DNA of 64,000 nucleotides from Phycisphaerae bacterium (lineage in GTDB: Bacteria > Planctomycetota > Phycisphaerae > UBA1845 > Fen-1342). A program made the translations under genes and the position numbers. Of the stretch, positions 8,579 to 15,845 are shown in pieces (the stretch's first letter is position 1; each line of letters starts with the position of its first letter). A model generated the notes under the pieces. That model had not been told where the DNA came from and searched no databases. It saw nothing but the letters and a program-made list of their open reading frames with translations. Where the stretch lies: the NCBI GenBank assembly GCA_028279405.1, contig JANQNU010000064.1, forward strand, positions 1-64,000, given 5' to 3'.

Positions 8579-8616
8579 CGAATTGCTGGGGAGGCAGCAG
8601 GTCGAGGAGGCGCCAA

Positions 8617-10023
8617 ATGCAATCGAAGCTGTGGATTGTCAGGGCAATTTGTTTGACAGCGGTTGTCGCTTCTCCGGCGGCGCACGCTGGCACATCGTTC
8701 ACCTATCAGGGCGCGTTGCAGGAGAGTGGGACGTCGGCGAACGGGATCTACTCGCTACGTTTCCAGTTATGGGACTCGGCGTTTGGCGGGTCGCAAGTTG
8801 GCGCGACGAATGTGCGTAACAGCGTGCCGGTGGCAGACGGGCGTTTTACGGTTGAGCTGGACTTCGGCGCCCAGGCGTTCGACAACGCAGGTCGCTGGCT
8901 CGAGATCGTGGTCAACGGTTTTACGCTGTCGCCGCGCCATCCGATCACGCGATCGCCGTACGCGATCCAGACACGCGGGATCTACGTGGATCAGGACGAG
9001 AATGTCGGCATCGGTACGACGGCTCCGGCGGTCGCGATGCACGTCTTCGGTCGGATCCGTAGCGATGGGCCGACCGGCGGAGAGCTGACCGCGACGAACC
9101 CAAACAATCCATTGGCGAGCGCGTCGCTATCCTGGCTCAGTGACATCGCGCGGATTCGGATCGGTGGCACCGGCGTCGGTGCCGCCGGCGGCCTGGACAT
9201 CCAGCGCACCGGAAACGCCTCGCTGATGCGCATCCTTCACAATGGCAACGTGGGCATCGGGACGACGACGCCCGACGCCAATCTGCAAATCGTCGGCGAC
9301 AGCAGCCAGACCGCGATGCGGATAACGAACGGGGGCGGTTCCGGCCAAACCAACACCGGCCTGCTGATCGGCGATGTCGCCGGCTCGGGTCGCGCCGCCT
9401 CGCTCTACGGCGTCACCTCGCAGGACTTGCTTCGGGTGCGGAATGACGGCTCCGGCGAGGCACTCTTCGTCATCGGCGACACGGTGCTCATCGGCGACAC
9501 GGTGCTCACCGGCGACACGGCACTCACCGGCGACACGGTACTCACCAACGGGGCGGACACCCCGCTCTCGGTGGAAGGCACGAGCGACGCGAGTCCGAGC
9601 GGCGGGGGGCTGATCGTCGCCGGCCAGACCGGGGGAACAAATATTGCGATTGACAGCAACGAGATCATGGCGCGTAACAATGGCGCTACTGCGCCGTTGC
9701 ACCTCAATATCAATGGTGGCGAAATCCGAATGGGCGTGCACCACATCCACCCAGCGCTGGCCTACGGGCAGTTGCGCGGGGACGGTACGCTCGTCAGTGG
9801 CTCATCGAACATCACCTCCGCCGGACGTATCGGGGAAGGATTGTACGAAATCACATTGGCCGGCGGCACCAATCAATCGGACATCGTGGTCGCTTCGACA
9901 AAGGGCGGAAACGCCTTCGCGGGCGGGTATATCAGCATCGAGACGAACCGCATCCGCATCGAAGCGTGGTGGGACGGTGACCGTTCCGATTGGCCGGTTT
10001 CGTTCGTGGTCTATCGACCGTAA
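8617..10023 (+). CDS. Secreted fibre-like repeat protein
   Basis: A 468-residue exported protein; GGAGG at 8606-8610 precedes ATG 8617 by six bases. A signal peptide ends near AAHAG. The first 110 residues form a beta domain (FTYQGALQESG, SLRFQLWDSAFGG, HPITRSPYAIQ) that recurs at the start of the gene at 41281. Two copies of VGIGTT motifs (ENVGIGTTAPAVAMHVFG and NVGIGTTTPDANLQIVG) are typical of phage tail-fibre-like and planctomycete surface proteins. Residues about 285-312 are a tandem hexapeptide repeat of the TVLTGD type. No membrane anchor or sorting signal is visible at the C-terminus. A role in adhesion or as a surface fibre is inference. Confidence 0.7.
   Translation: MQSKLWIVRAICLTAVVASPAAHAGTSFTYQGALQESGTSANGIYSLRFQLWDSAFGGSQVGATNVRNSVPVADGRFTVELDFGAQAFDNAGRWLEIVVNGFTLSPRHPITRSPYAIQTRGIYVDQDENVGIGTTAPAVAMHVFGRIRSDGPTGGELTATNPNNPLASASLSWLSDIARIRIGGTGVGAAGGLDIQRTGNASLMRILHNGNVGIGTTTPDANLQIVGDSSQTAMRITNGGGSGQTNTGLLIGDVAGSGRAASLYGVTSQDLLRVRNDGSGEALFVIGDTVLIGDTVLTGDTALTGDTVLTNGADTPLSVEGTSDASPSGGGLIVAGQTGGTNIAIDSNEIMARNNGATAPLHLNINGGEIRMGVHHIHPALAYGQLRGDGTLVSGSSNITSAGRIGEGLYEITLAGGTNQSDIVVASTKGGNAFAGGYISIETNRIRIEAWWDGDRSDWPVSFVVYRP
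9481..9552 (+). repeat. 18-bp tandem repeat within the fibre-like gene
   Basis: Four near-identical 18-bp units (ACGGTGCTCACCGGCGAC) at 9481, 9499, 9517 and 9535 encode TVLIGD, TVLTGD, TALTGD and TVLTNG. A partial unit precedes them. The period preserves the frame, so copy number can vary without breaking the protein. Confidence 0.8.
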
Positions 10024-10058
10024 CACCAACGACCTGCCACTGGTCCTTTTCGCGCATC

Positions 10059-10186
10059 TTGATCCCCTCGCTTGCGCTCGGGGCTCGTTGTGTTAAGTGT
10101 TTGGTTCGCGCCGGGGCCCGTGGCGTAGACACGGGCCTCACAAAGGGAGCTTGCTCCCCGCTCGCTCGCGCTCGCGGCTCGTTGTG
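10059..10186. repeat. Two copies of interspersed repeat family A
   Basis: A short form lies at 10059-10092 (CTCGCTTGCGCTCGGGGCTC then GTTGTG). A longer form at 10115-10186 has a hairpin, CCCGTG then GCGTAGA then CACGGG, followed by GGGAGCTTGCTCCCC and the same CTCG-rich core ending in GTTGTG. Related copies occur at 11335-11407, 18672-18698, 29871-29980 and 30001-30031. Confidence 0.6.
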
Positions 10187-10256
10187 TGCGATGTCTGGAA
10201 GCCTCCGGGGTCCGGGGCAAGGAGCGCCATAGCGAGCCCGGCTTGCTCCCCGATCG

Positions 10257-11144
10257 TCAGTTCGTGACCGAGACCATCACGGGGCCGGTGCCGTCGATGG
10301 TTACGTCGACCATGCCGCTGGTCGGTGACTCAGCGTCATACGAAATCACGAGTGTGCTACCGTCCGAGGTCACGGTGGTCGTTCCGCTTTGCGGCACGAA
10401 GTTCCCGTTGCTCGCCGGGTTGATTACGAGGTCGTCGATTGCGACCGTGAGCGCGCCCGTACCGTCGTCGAGCGCGATCGCGTCGGCGGCGACGGTCAGC
10501 GACCCGTCTGCGTTGACGCTGAGTGACAGCACGCCGGAAGCGGTCGACGTGCCGTTAATGGTGATGTTGAACGTTCCATCGATGGAAACGCCGACCGTGG
10601 CGTTGCCGGCAATGGTGACGGTGGCGCCGCCGGTTACGCTTTGCCCGTCGACGCTGAACGAGCTCAGCTCGATGGTCCCCATGCGGGTCGCTCGGATCAA
10701 CTCGATTTCGATGTCGCCGGCGACTTCGACATTGCCCGTTGCGCCGGCAGTGCAGGCCGGGTTGAAGACGACGCCGATCACAACCTGGGGCACCTCGGGG
10801 GAGTTGATGAACGAAATGTTCGGACACGTTCCGTTGGCGCCGATGAGTCCGAGTCCGCCGAGATTGGTAAAGTCGATGTCGTCGGTCGCGAGTCCGGTCA
10901 GCTGTTGTGCGAACTTCATGAACTCATCGATCACAGTGCTGAGCCGGGCAATGTCCGACCGCTGTGTCGCGCTGAGGTCGGTGTTGCCGTTGTCGTTCGT
11001 GTTCGCGTTCACATTGGTGTTGTTGTTGGTGGTGTTGGCGTTACCGTTGTCGTTGCCGTTGCCGGTCGGCGTCATCGTCGGACAGCCGGCGATCAAGAGC
11101 AACGTCAGAGCACAGGCAAGGAGAGTGCAGCGTAAGCCAATCAT
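10257..11144 (-). CDS. Asn-rich linker lipoprotein of unknown function
   Basis: A 295-residue lipoprotein. The N-terminus MIGLRCTLLACALTLLLIAGC ends in a lipobox (LIAGC), so the mature protein should be lipid-anchored at Cys21. Immediately after comes a low-complexity linker of about 35 residues made of Asn, Gly, Asp and Thr, a spacer style common in planctomycete lipoproteins. The rest is beta-rich with several short repeating strands (GGATVTIAGNATVGVSIDG, SGVLSLSVNADGSLTV, TVTSDGSTLVISYD). No catalytic motif was recognised. It is transcribed opposite to the fibre-like gene, and repeat-rich DNA lies on both sides. Confidence 0.75.
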   Translation of the reverse strand: MIGLRCTLLACALTLLLIAGCPTMTPTGNGNDNGNANTTNNNTNVNANTNDNGNTDLSATQRSDIARLSTVIDEFMKFAQQLTGLATDDIDFTNLGGLGLIGANGTCPNISFINSPEVPQVVIGVVFNPACTAGATGNVEVAGDIEIELIRATRMGTIELSSFSVDGQSVTGGATVTIAGNATVGVSIDGTFNITINGTSTASGVLSLSVNADGSLTVAADAIALDDGTGALTVAIDDLVINPASNGNFVPQSGTTTVTSDGSTLVISYDAESPTSGMVDVTIDGTGPVMVSVTN

Positions 11145-11334
11145 CAGATGACCTCTCGTATGGACAGCGGTCGGTGCGGCGCTGTTGGCCTCATGTCGTT
11201 CGTCGCTAGTGTATACATTGCGCTCAATGATAGGTCGCGGGGTGTTCGGTCGCCACCTATGGGGGCGATCCGGTTGAAGAGGTCCGCGGTGCTGTCAGTT
11301 CCCCACCCCAAGGGGGGGACCAGGCTACCTCATC

Positions 11335-11407
11335 GAGGGAGCTTGCTCCCCTCGCTCGCGCTCGGGGCTCGTTGTTCGACCGCTCGCTCGCGCTCGCGGC
11401 TCGTAGT
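11335..11407 (+). repeat. Interspersed repeat family A, double copy
   Basis: GGGAGCTTGCTCCC, CTCGCTCGCGCTCGGGGCTC and GTTGTT are followed at once by a second core, CGCTCGCTCGCGCTCGCGGC. Same family as 10115-10186. Confidence 0.6.
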
Positions 11408-11452
11408 CGGCTGCCATGGGACGTCAGTGCGAGCCCGGATCGCAAGCGACGG

Positions 11453-11590
11453 GTCAGTCCCCCCCTGGAAGCGGTGGGGCACCAAAGTCCGTCGCCACCT
11501 GCCGGGCGGTGGTCCCAGCCACGGGGTCGACAGTTGTTGTCAGTCCTCCACCCTTGGAAGGGGTGGGGTACCAAGGTTCGGTCGCCACCC
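11453..11590 (+). repeat. Interspersed repeat family B, two direct copies
   Basis: Copies at 11453-11500 and 11539-11590 align by eye through GTCAGTCC, CC(C/A)CCCTTGGAAG, GGTGGGG, ACCAA, GTTCGGTCGCCACC with scattered differences. A third, shorter copy is at 11295-11323. Confidence 0.55.
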
Positions 11591-11627
11591 GGGGCGATTC
11601 CGGACATCGACGGTATGGATCGGCGGT

Positions 11628-12158
11628 CTAGTTCATCGGTTGGTCGGGGCGGACGAGTCGCGCGGGGTCGTAGCCTTGGGCTGGCAGGTCAGCCAGGATC
11701 TGGTCGTAGATGGCATCGTCGAGCTGCGGCGTTCGGCTCAGGATCCACAGGAACGATCGGCTTGGCTCCCCGACGACTGCCCATTGGTAGTCTTCGTCGA
11801 GTGCGATGATCCAATAGTCGGCTTCGAAGGGCCAGAAGAACTGCACCTTGAGCTTTGCGTTCGTTTGCGTGTCGGCGACGCGGGCGGTGCCTTCGATCGT
11901 GTTCGCCGGCCCGTTGAGGCTGCCTTCGAAACAGCGGTTGAACACGCGAACGCGCCCATCGTCCATCAGGGTGTACTCGGCCGTGGAGCCCACGCAACCC
12001 TGCTCAAACGAGTTCGGGTAACGCGCGATCTCGTACCAGAGGCCCATGTACCGCTCCACCTCGACCTCCGGCACTACATCCAGCGGGGCCCCCGGCGTCA
12101 TACAGCCGGGTACCGCAATCAACAATAACACGGCGACCATCACGATCCTGCAACGCAT
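11628..12158 (-). CDS. blc: Outer-membrane-type lipocalin (Blc family)
   Basis: A 176-residue lipoprotein with lipobox AVPGC at residues 15-19. The lipocalin fold is shown by the first conserved block, YMGLWYEIARYPNSFE (the GxW motif), followed by beta strands AEYTLMDDGRVRVFNRC, KLKVQFFWPFEADYWII, and the third block WILSRTPQLDD. Bacterial Blc proteins bind lysophospholipids and fatty acids at the envelope and are often induced under stress. Length matches the family. It is monocistronic and on the minus strand. Confidence 0.9.
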   Translation of the reverse strand: MRCRIVMVAVLLLIAVPGCMTPGAPLDVVPEVEVERYMGLWYEIARYPNSFEQGCVGSTAEYTLMDDGRVRVFNRCFEGSLNGPANTIEGTARVADTQTNAKLKVQFFWPFEADYWIIALDEDYQWAVVGEPSRSFLWILSRTPQLDDAIYDQILADLPAQGYDPARLVRPDQPMN

Positions 12159-12315
12159 CGAGCTCTCTCCTCTAAGGCTGGGGTTCGCAGGCCGACGACA
12201 GTCGTCTGCGTCGAGTTCGAAAGCGATTATAGCGCGCGGGCTACAGTTGTCGCGGAGTGTGTTCGACGTGCGCGAGCGGGCGGTCTTTCATCACGGTGGC
12301 GGATGCGGTGCGTCC

Positions 12316-13038
12316 TCACTTGGCGAGGACGACGTGGTATCGGCTGTAACGGAAGCGGTCGACCACTGACTGTTCGGTCATCAATCGGCAGGTTTGGATA
12401 TTGAAGGCGGTATCGGCGATCAACGCTTCGACTTTGGCGAAGTTGAAGTAGCTTTGGACGGTGCCGGCTTCGTGCGGCGTTGCGACGGTCACCTCATTCG
12501 CGAACTCCGGGTGACGTAGGCTGTCGTCGCCGGAGATCAGGTCGATGAACCCGAGCCGGCGCGTGACGCGGTCGAGTTCGCGCATACAGCGGCGCGCCAT
12601 TTCGAACGGCATGCTGTCGAGTACGCCACTGGAGATCGTAACGTCGAAGAAGTCGTCCGCGAATGGGAGCTCGAGCTCGCTGACAACCGTCAGACGCGCC
12701 TTCAGCTCCGGATAGCGAAAGTGGTCGGCGAGCGTGTGGGCCGTCGCGATCGACGCCGGCGAGATGTCAACGCCGAAGGCTTCGATGCCGAACTCCTGAA
12801 GCAGGATTGCCTGGCGGCCGATGCCGCAGCCGAAGTCGAGCCCGCGCAGGGCCGCGCCGGGTTCGGTCGGTGTCAGCACGTCGCGAAAGGTCGTGACGCC
12901 CGTGCGTTTGCGCACATGGCGGTTGAGGAACTTCACGGTCTCCTCCTTCGGGTAGAACATGAAGTTCTCGCCGCGGGTGTAGCTGGCGTCCCATTCGCTA
13001 CGACGGAAATCATGTGCGGCAGGCAAGGCGGCAGTCAT
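12316..13038 (-). CDS. Class I SAM-dependent methyltransferase
   Basis: A 240-residue cytoplasmic protein. Motif I, GLDFGCGIGRQAILLQEFG, binds S-adenosylmethionine; the acidic end of strand 2 is FGVDISPASI; motif IV/post-I strands are FFDVTISSGVLDSMP. A Rossmann-like methyltransferase core covers residues about 65-180. The C-terminal part is shorter and ends in RYHVVLAK, a typical last strand. Substrate unknown. It sits alone between the lipocalin and a convergent stretch, and no neighbouring pathway points to a target. Confidence 0.82.
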   Translation of the reverse strand: MTAALPAAHDFRRSEWDASYTRGENFMFYPKEETVKFLNRHVRKRTGVTTFRDVLTPTEPGAALRGLDFGCGIGRQAILLQEFGIEAFGVDISPASIATAHTLADHFRYPELKARLTVVSELELPFADDFFDVTISSGVLDSMPFEMARRCMRELDRVTRRLGFIDLISGDDSLRHPEFANEVTVATPHEAGTVQSYFNFAKVEALIADTAFNIQTCRLMTEQSVVDRFRYSRYHVVLAK

Positions 13039-13204
13039 CAGGGCTGCTCCCGAGTCACGAGTTGTGTGGACCAGGACATGTTTCTTCTATCGGCATCGCG
13101 CTTCGCACATGGATCGACGAGGTGAGGCAATTGGGCGGCGCGTGACCGTCAAACGCGCAGGAAATGCGCGGACGAAGAGAGTGCGCGTTTTGGTGTGTTG
13201 AGGA

Positions 13205-13242
13205 AAAGAAGAAGCGCCCGGCGGGAGCCGTCCGGGCGCTTC
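13205..13242 (-). terminator. Terminator of the Cys-rich dockerin gene
   Basis: GAAGCGCCCGG (13211-13221) pairs perfectly with CCGGGCGCTTC (13232-13242). Read on the minus strand, the stem is followed by TTCTTTTCC, as expected for the end of the gene that stops at 13281. Confidence 0.65.
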
Positions 13243-13280
13243 GGTGCAACAGTTGTTGCAGTTGTTGTTGCTATGGAGCG

Positions 13281-14861
13281 TCAGTCACAACCGGCCGGGC
13301 CGGTGACGGCTGCGACGAACGCGTTGATGTCACCGACGCTGACACTCTCGTCGTTGTTGGCGTCGTTGGCGCACAGGTAGTCGCACGGTGGGTTGCCGCC
13401 ATGCGCAGCGTCCCACGCGGGTTGGCCGCCGGTGACGGCTGCCACGAAGAAGTTGATGTCGCCGACGGACACGCTGCCGTCGCAGTTGGAGTCGGCGCAG
13501 GGGCCGCACGGCGGTGCTGCGCAGATGCTGGCGTCGCAGACCGTTCCTGCGCCGCGCCAAACAGCGCCGGCCTTCCCGCAATCCACCTCGGTCAGGTCAA
13601 GGCAGAACTCGTTGGGGAAGCAGCAGGCGCCCTGCGGCAGCGGGCACTCGACCGTGCCACATTCGGTGCTGTCGCCTTGGAAGCTGCCGCCCATCGTGCC
13701 GCATTCTTCCGGCGATATCGGGCCCGAGCAGGTGCCGTCAGGCAGGCAGCAGGCTCCCATCGGGAAGCAGACGATCTGGCCGCAGTCGCTACCGCCGCCT
13801 TGGAAGAGGCCTGCGGCGCCGGAGCAGTTGGATTCCGAGAGGGTGTCTACGCAGCCGCCGGTTGCGGGGAAGCAACAGGCGCCGACCGGCTCGGGGCAGG
13901 TCACATCCTGGCAGGCCGAGCCGTCTCCCTGGAACGTACCGCCGTCCGCCGCGCAGCCGCTGGACAGGCCGACCTGGCACTCGCCGCTGGGCAAGCAGCA
14001 GGCACCCAAGCCCGGCTGGCAACTGACGCTGGACCAGGTAGCGCGGATCACCCAGTCGCCGGTGGGGCGGCAGAGGATCGGCAGCAGGCCCTGAAATGTG
14101 CTCCAGCCACCATTGGGGGGACAGCCGAGCGGACCGCAGTTCAAGCCGAACAGCCAGTTCTGGGTGGGTTCGGAGAGGCCCGACAAGTCGGTGGTGGGGA
14201 ACGCATTGAATTGCGACGGCGGGGCGGTGGTGCACGGATTGCCCGATTGCGCGTTGTGCCTGTCGATGCGGTAGCCCACGCTGAACGTGTTCGTGCCGCT
14301 GATGTTGTTGACGAAGATCTGCTCGGGATCACCCGGGTCGACCGAGACCATTACGTTCGAACCGGCGTCTCCCGGTCCGATGATAACGTGGGGGATGATG
14401 CTGCCGTCCGAGGAGAAGCTCGCGACCAAGGTTCCGGTGTTGGGCGGGCCGTCCCAAACCAGGACGCTCCACTCGGTGGTCGTCTGCACGGCGGCGTTCT
14501 GGGTGGCGAAGATCGCTTCGATCAGCTCGATCTTGATAGGAAAGTCGTTCGGCGAGAGCGCGTAGGAGACGGCCGCGATTTCGCCTTCGCCGAAGCCGCC
14601 TTGGGCGTTGAAGCTATCGCCGGTGAAGTCGGCGTCGGTGTAGCTCTCCGTCTGGATACAGGCGCCGCCGTTGACCACGGCCCCGTTGTCGATGCCGGCG
14701 GCGGTGTTGCGGATGATGCGACCGCCGGTGGTAACGTGCAGTTCGCCGAGTTGTTTGCCGCTGACGGGTAGGGGCCGCGCGCGGCCGTCGGCACCCGTTT
14801 CAGCGAACGCGCACGTGACCAACAAAGTCGAGGTCAGCGCATAGCAGATCTTGCGGTTCAT
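13281..14861 (-). CDS. Secreted Cys-rich repeat protein with C-terminal dockerin-like module
   Basis: A 526-residue exported protein. A signal peptide (ICYALTSTLLVTCAFA) precedes a region of about 270 residues, beta-rich, with no named domain. Residues about 290-455 carry four Cys-rich repeats of about 40 residues that open with GACCLPSGEC, GACCFPATGGC, GACCLPDGTC and GACCFPNEFC and each contain a G-x-F-Q-G-D or similar turn and two further Cys pairs. The C-terminus is a dockerin type I-like pair of calcium-binding loops: DSNCDGSVSVGDINFFVAAV and DANNDESVSVGDINAFVAAV. These dockerin modules in planctomycetes occur without known cohesins, so the partner is unknown. Its own terminator follows. 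Confidence 0.82.
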   Translation of the reverse strand: MNRKICYALTSTLLVTCAFAETGADGRARPLPVSGKQLGELHVTTGGRIIRNTAAGIDNGAVVNGGACIQTESYTDADFTGDSFNAQGGFGEGEIAAVSYALSPNDFPIKIELIEAIFATQNAAVQTTTEWSVLVWDGPPNTGTLVASFSSDGSIIPHVIIGPGDAGSNVMVSVDPGDPEQIFVNNISGTNTFSVGYRIDRHNAQSGNPCTTAPPSQFNAFPTTDLSGLSEPTQNWLFGLNCGPLGCPPNGGWSTFQGLLPILCRPTGDWVIRATWSSVSCQPGLGACCLPSGECQVGLSSGCAADGGTFQGDGSACQDVTCPEPVGACCFPATGGCVDTLSESNCSGAAGLFQGGGSDCGQIVCFPMGACCLPDGTCSGPISPEECGTMGGSFQGDSTECGTVECPLPQGACCFPNEFCLDLTEVDCGKAGAVWRGAGTVCDASICAAPPCGPCADSNCDGSVSVGDINFFVAAVTGGQPAWDAAHGGNPPCDYLCANDANNDESVSVGDINAFVAAVTGPAGCD

Positions 14862-15039
14862 TCGCTTCCTTCCTCACAACATTATGGATGATGGCGCAGC
14901 CCGCCTCTCGGCGAGCAACCTGCAGCCCGGAGCAGCGATCGGCTCCCCTTCATTATTCGTCGCAGGGTGGACGAATGCAACGCATTTATTCGGCCGTATC
15001 CCGATAACTCGAGCGCTGGCGCCGGATGTCAGGAGGGGT

Positions 15040-15492
15040 TTACGTTGGTGATGAGGTGCGCGTGGCGTCGAGGAAATCGTCGAGTTCGCCCACGATGAAG
15101 TGGTTGGCGTGCGGCATGTCGAGCGCGTGGAGCTCGTCGTCGGTGACCCAGCGGCATTCCTGGTTGTCGATCGGCTGCGGTTCGCCGGCGCGCCACCGAC
15201 AGACCACGGGGGTCAGCTGAACGAGTCGATCGCCGTAGTCTGCGAGGTAGGGATCAAGCACCTGTTCGGCTTCGGCCGTCACGGCGCATTCTTCCAGAAG
15301 TTCGCGCACCGCTGCCTCGGCGTGGGTCTCCGCATGCTCGCGCTTGCCGCCGGGAAACTCCCAAAGACCACCCAGATGGACGTGGTCATGACGACGTGCG
15401 ACCAGCCAGCGACCGGCGCGACGAACCAGTGCAATCGCTACGTCATACACCGGTTTTGACACTTCCGGGGGCTGCGCGATGTGGTTGCTCAT
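15040..15492 (-). CDS. MutT/Nudix hydrolase, probably 8-oxo-dGTP diphosphatase type
   Basis: A 150-residue cytoplasmic enzyme. The Nudix box is complete: GGKREHAETHAEAAVRELLE followed by E-C, matching G-x5-E-x7-R-E-U-x-E-E. It is preceded by GGLWEFPGGKR, the usual MutT lead-in, and followed by a short antiparallel sheet (CRWRAGEPQPIDNQECRWV). MutT proteins clean oxidised nucleotides from the pool; other Nudix substrates are possible. A good promoter lies upstream on the minus strand (15568-15596), and a divergent promoter drives the candidate RNA on the other strand. Confidence 0.85.
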   Translation of the reverse strand: MSNHIAQPPEVSKPVYDVAIALVRRAGRWLVARRHDHVHLGGLWEFPGGKREHAETHAEAAVRELLEECAVTAEAEQVLDPYLADYGDRLVQLTPVVCRWRAGEPQPIDNQECRWVTDDELHALDMPHANHFIVGELDDFLDATRTSSPT

Positions 15493-15567
15493 AACCTTTG
15501 TTCTTACAACGGTTTACGCGACATTGGGTGGTTTGGCTGCAGATCCGCCGACAACCAACCGATCCCT

Positions 15568-15596
15568 CTTATAACCCATTGGGGCGGTGGATACAA
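15568..15596 (-). promoter_or_regulatory. Promoter of the Nudix gene
   Basis: On the minus strand TTGTAT (15596-15591) and TATAAG (15573-15568) are separated by 17 bases. Transcription would start near 15561, about 70 bases before the ATG. Confidence 0.5.
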
Positions 15597-15658
15597 GTCT
15601 ATTGTAACAATAGGGTTACGAAAATAATTGGCAATTCATCCAATTCGCGAAGCTTCTC

Positions 15659-15688
15659 TTGGACACCCCCAGAGGCATCTGTTATGAT
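15659..15688 (+). promoter_or_regulatory. Extended -10 promoter of the candidate RNA/pyrK leader
   Basis: TTGGAC (15659-15664), 18-base spacer, TATGAT (15683-15688), with TGT directly before the -10 box giving an extended -10 element. The start would be near 15695. Confidence 0.6.
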
Positions 15689-15694
15689 CCGATC

Positions 15695-15804
15695 CGGTGG
15701 CTGAAGAGTGCTGGGATTTGATGCTGGGAAATGATGGATTAAGCGGCTGTTCTAGCCGTGGCGCGCTTCCGGGACGGGCAGATGTCCGTCCCGGAAGTTT
15801 TTTT
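15695..15804 (+). ncRNA. Candidate ~110-nt RNA or transcription-attenuation leader of pyrK
   Basis: The segment between an extended -10 promoter and a strong intrinsic terminator encodes no convincing peptide. It has a small hairpin, CGGCT-GTTCT-AGCCG (15744-15758), then the terminator. It resembles no riboswitch, 6S, SRP or PyrR-site pattern known to me. Because the terminator ends 41 bases before pyrK, the segment may control pyrK by attenuation; alternatively it is an independent small RNA. I could not identify an antiterminator pairing by eye. Confidence 0.45.
15766..15804 (+). terminator. Strong Rho-independent terminator upstream of pyrK
   Basis: CTTCCGGGACGG (15766-15777) pairs perfectly over 12 bp with CCGTCCCGGAAG (15786-15797), with an 8-base loop, and TTTTTTT follows at 15798-15804. 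Confidence 0.85.
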
Positions 15805-15845
15805 GTCATGTTCGGCACCATTGATCAGACGTATCATAACGCGCG

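Larger units (their letters stand above)
11145..11627. other. Intergenic repeat-rich stretch (families A and B)
   Basis: No gene was found. The stretch is composed largely of interspersed repeats: family B copies at about 11295-11323, 11453-11500 and 11539-11590, and family A copies at 11335-11407. Two of the family B copies share the order GTCAGTCC, a short CC/GG palindrome, GGTGGGG, ACCAA and GTCGCCACC. Confidence 0.55.
15493..15845. other. Divergent regulatory region with two promoters and a candidate short RNA
   Basis: No protein gene. It contains a minus-strand promoter for the Nudix gene, an A+T-rich inverted repeat (CTATTG-TAA-CAATAG, 15599-15613), a plus-strand extended -10 promoter (15659-15688), a small hairpin (15744-15758) and a strong terminator (15766-15804). 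The plus-strand unit could be a free RNA of about 110 bases or an attenuated leader of pyrK. Confidence 0.55.

Noticed and set aside
9472-9552. CRISPR-like array
   Set aside because: The 18-bp units are contiguous with no spacers and lie in frame inside a gene. No other array pattern was seen in the window.
10186-11151. 321-residue plus-strand open frame opposite the Asn-rich lipoprotein
   Set aside because: Ser/Thr/Val-rich shadow; the minus-strand frame has a lipobox.
13281-13520. Dockerin modules as evidence of a cellulosome
   Set aside because: No cohesin, scaffoldin or glycoside hydrolase is present; in this phylum such modules occur widely without cohesins.
13164-14771. 535-residue plus-strand open frame opposite the Cys-rich dockerin gene
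   Set aside because: Ala/Gly/Arg/Val-rich with no signal peptide or motif, fully antisense to a convincing secreted protein.
15695-15804. 6S RNA, SRP RNA or a known riboswitch
   Set aside because: Too short for 6S, no SRP tetraloop motif and no recognised aptamer consensus; kept only as an unclassified candidate.
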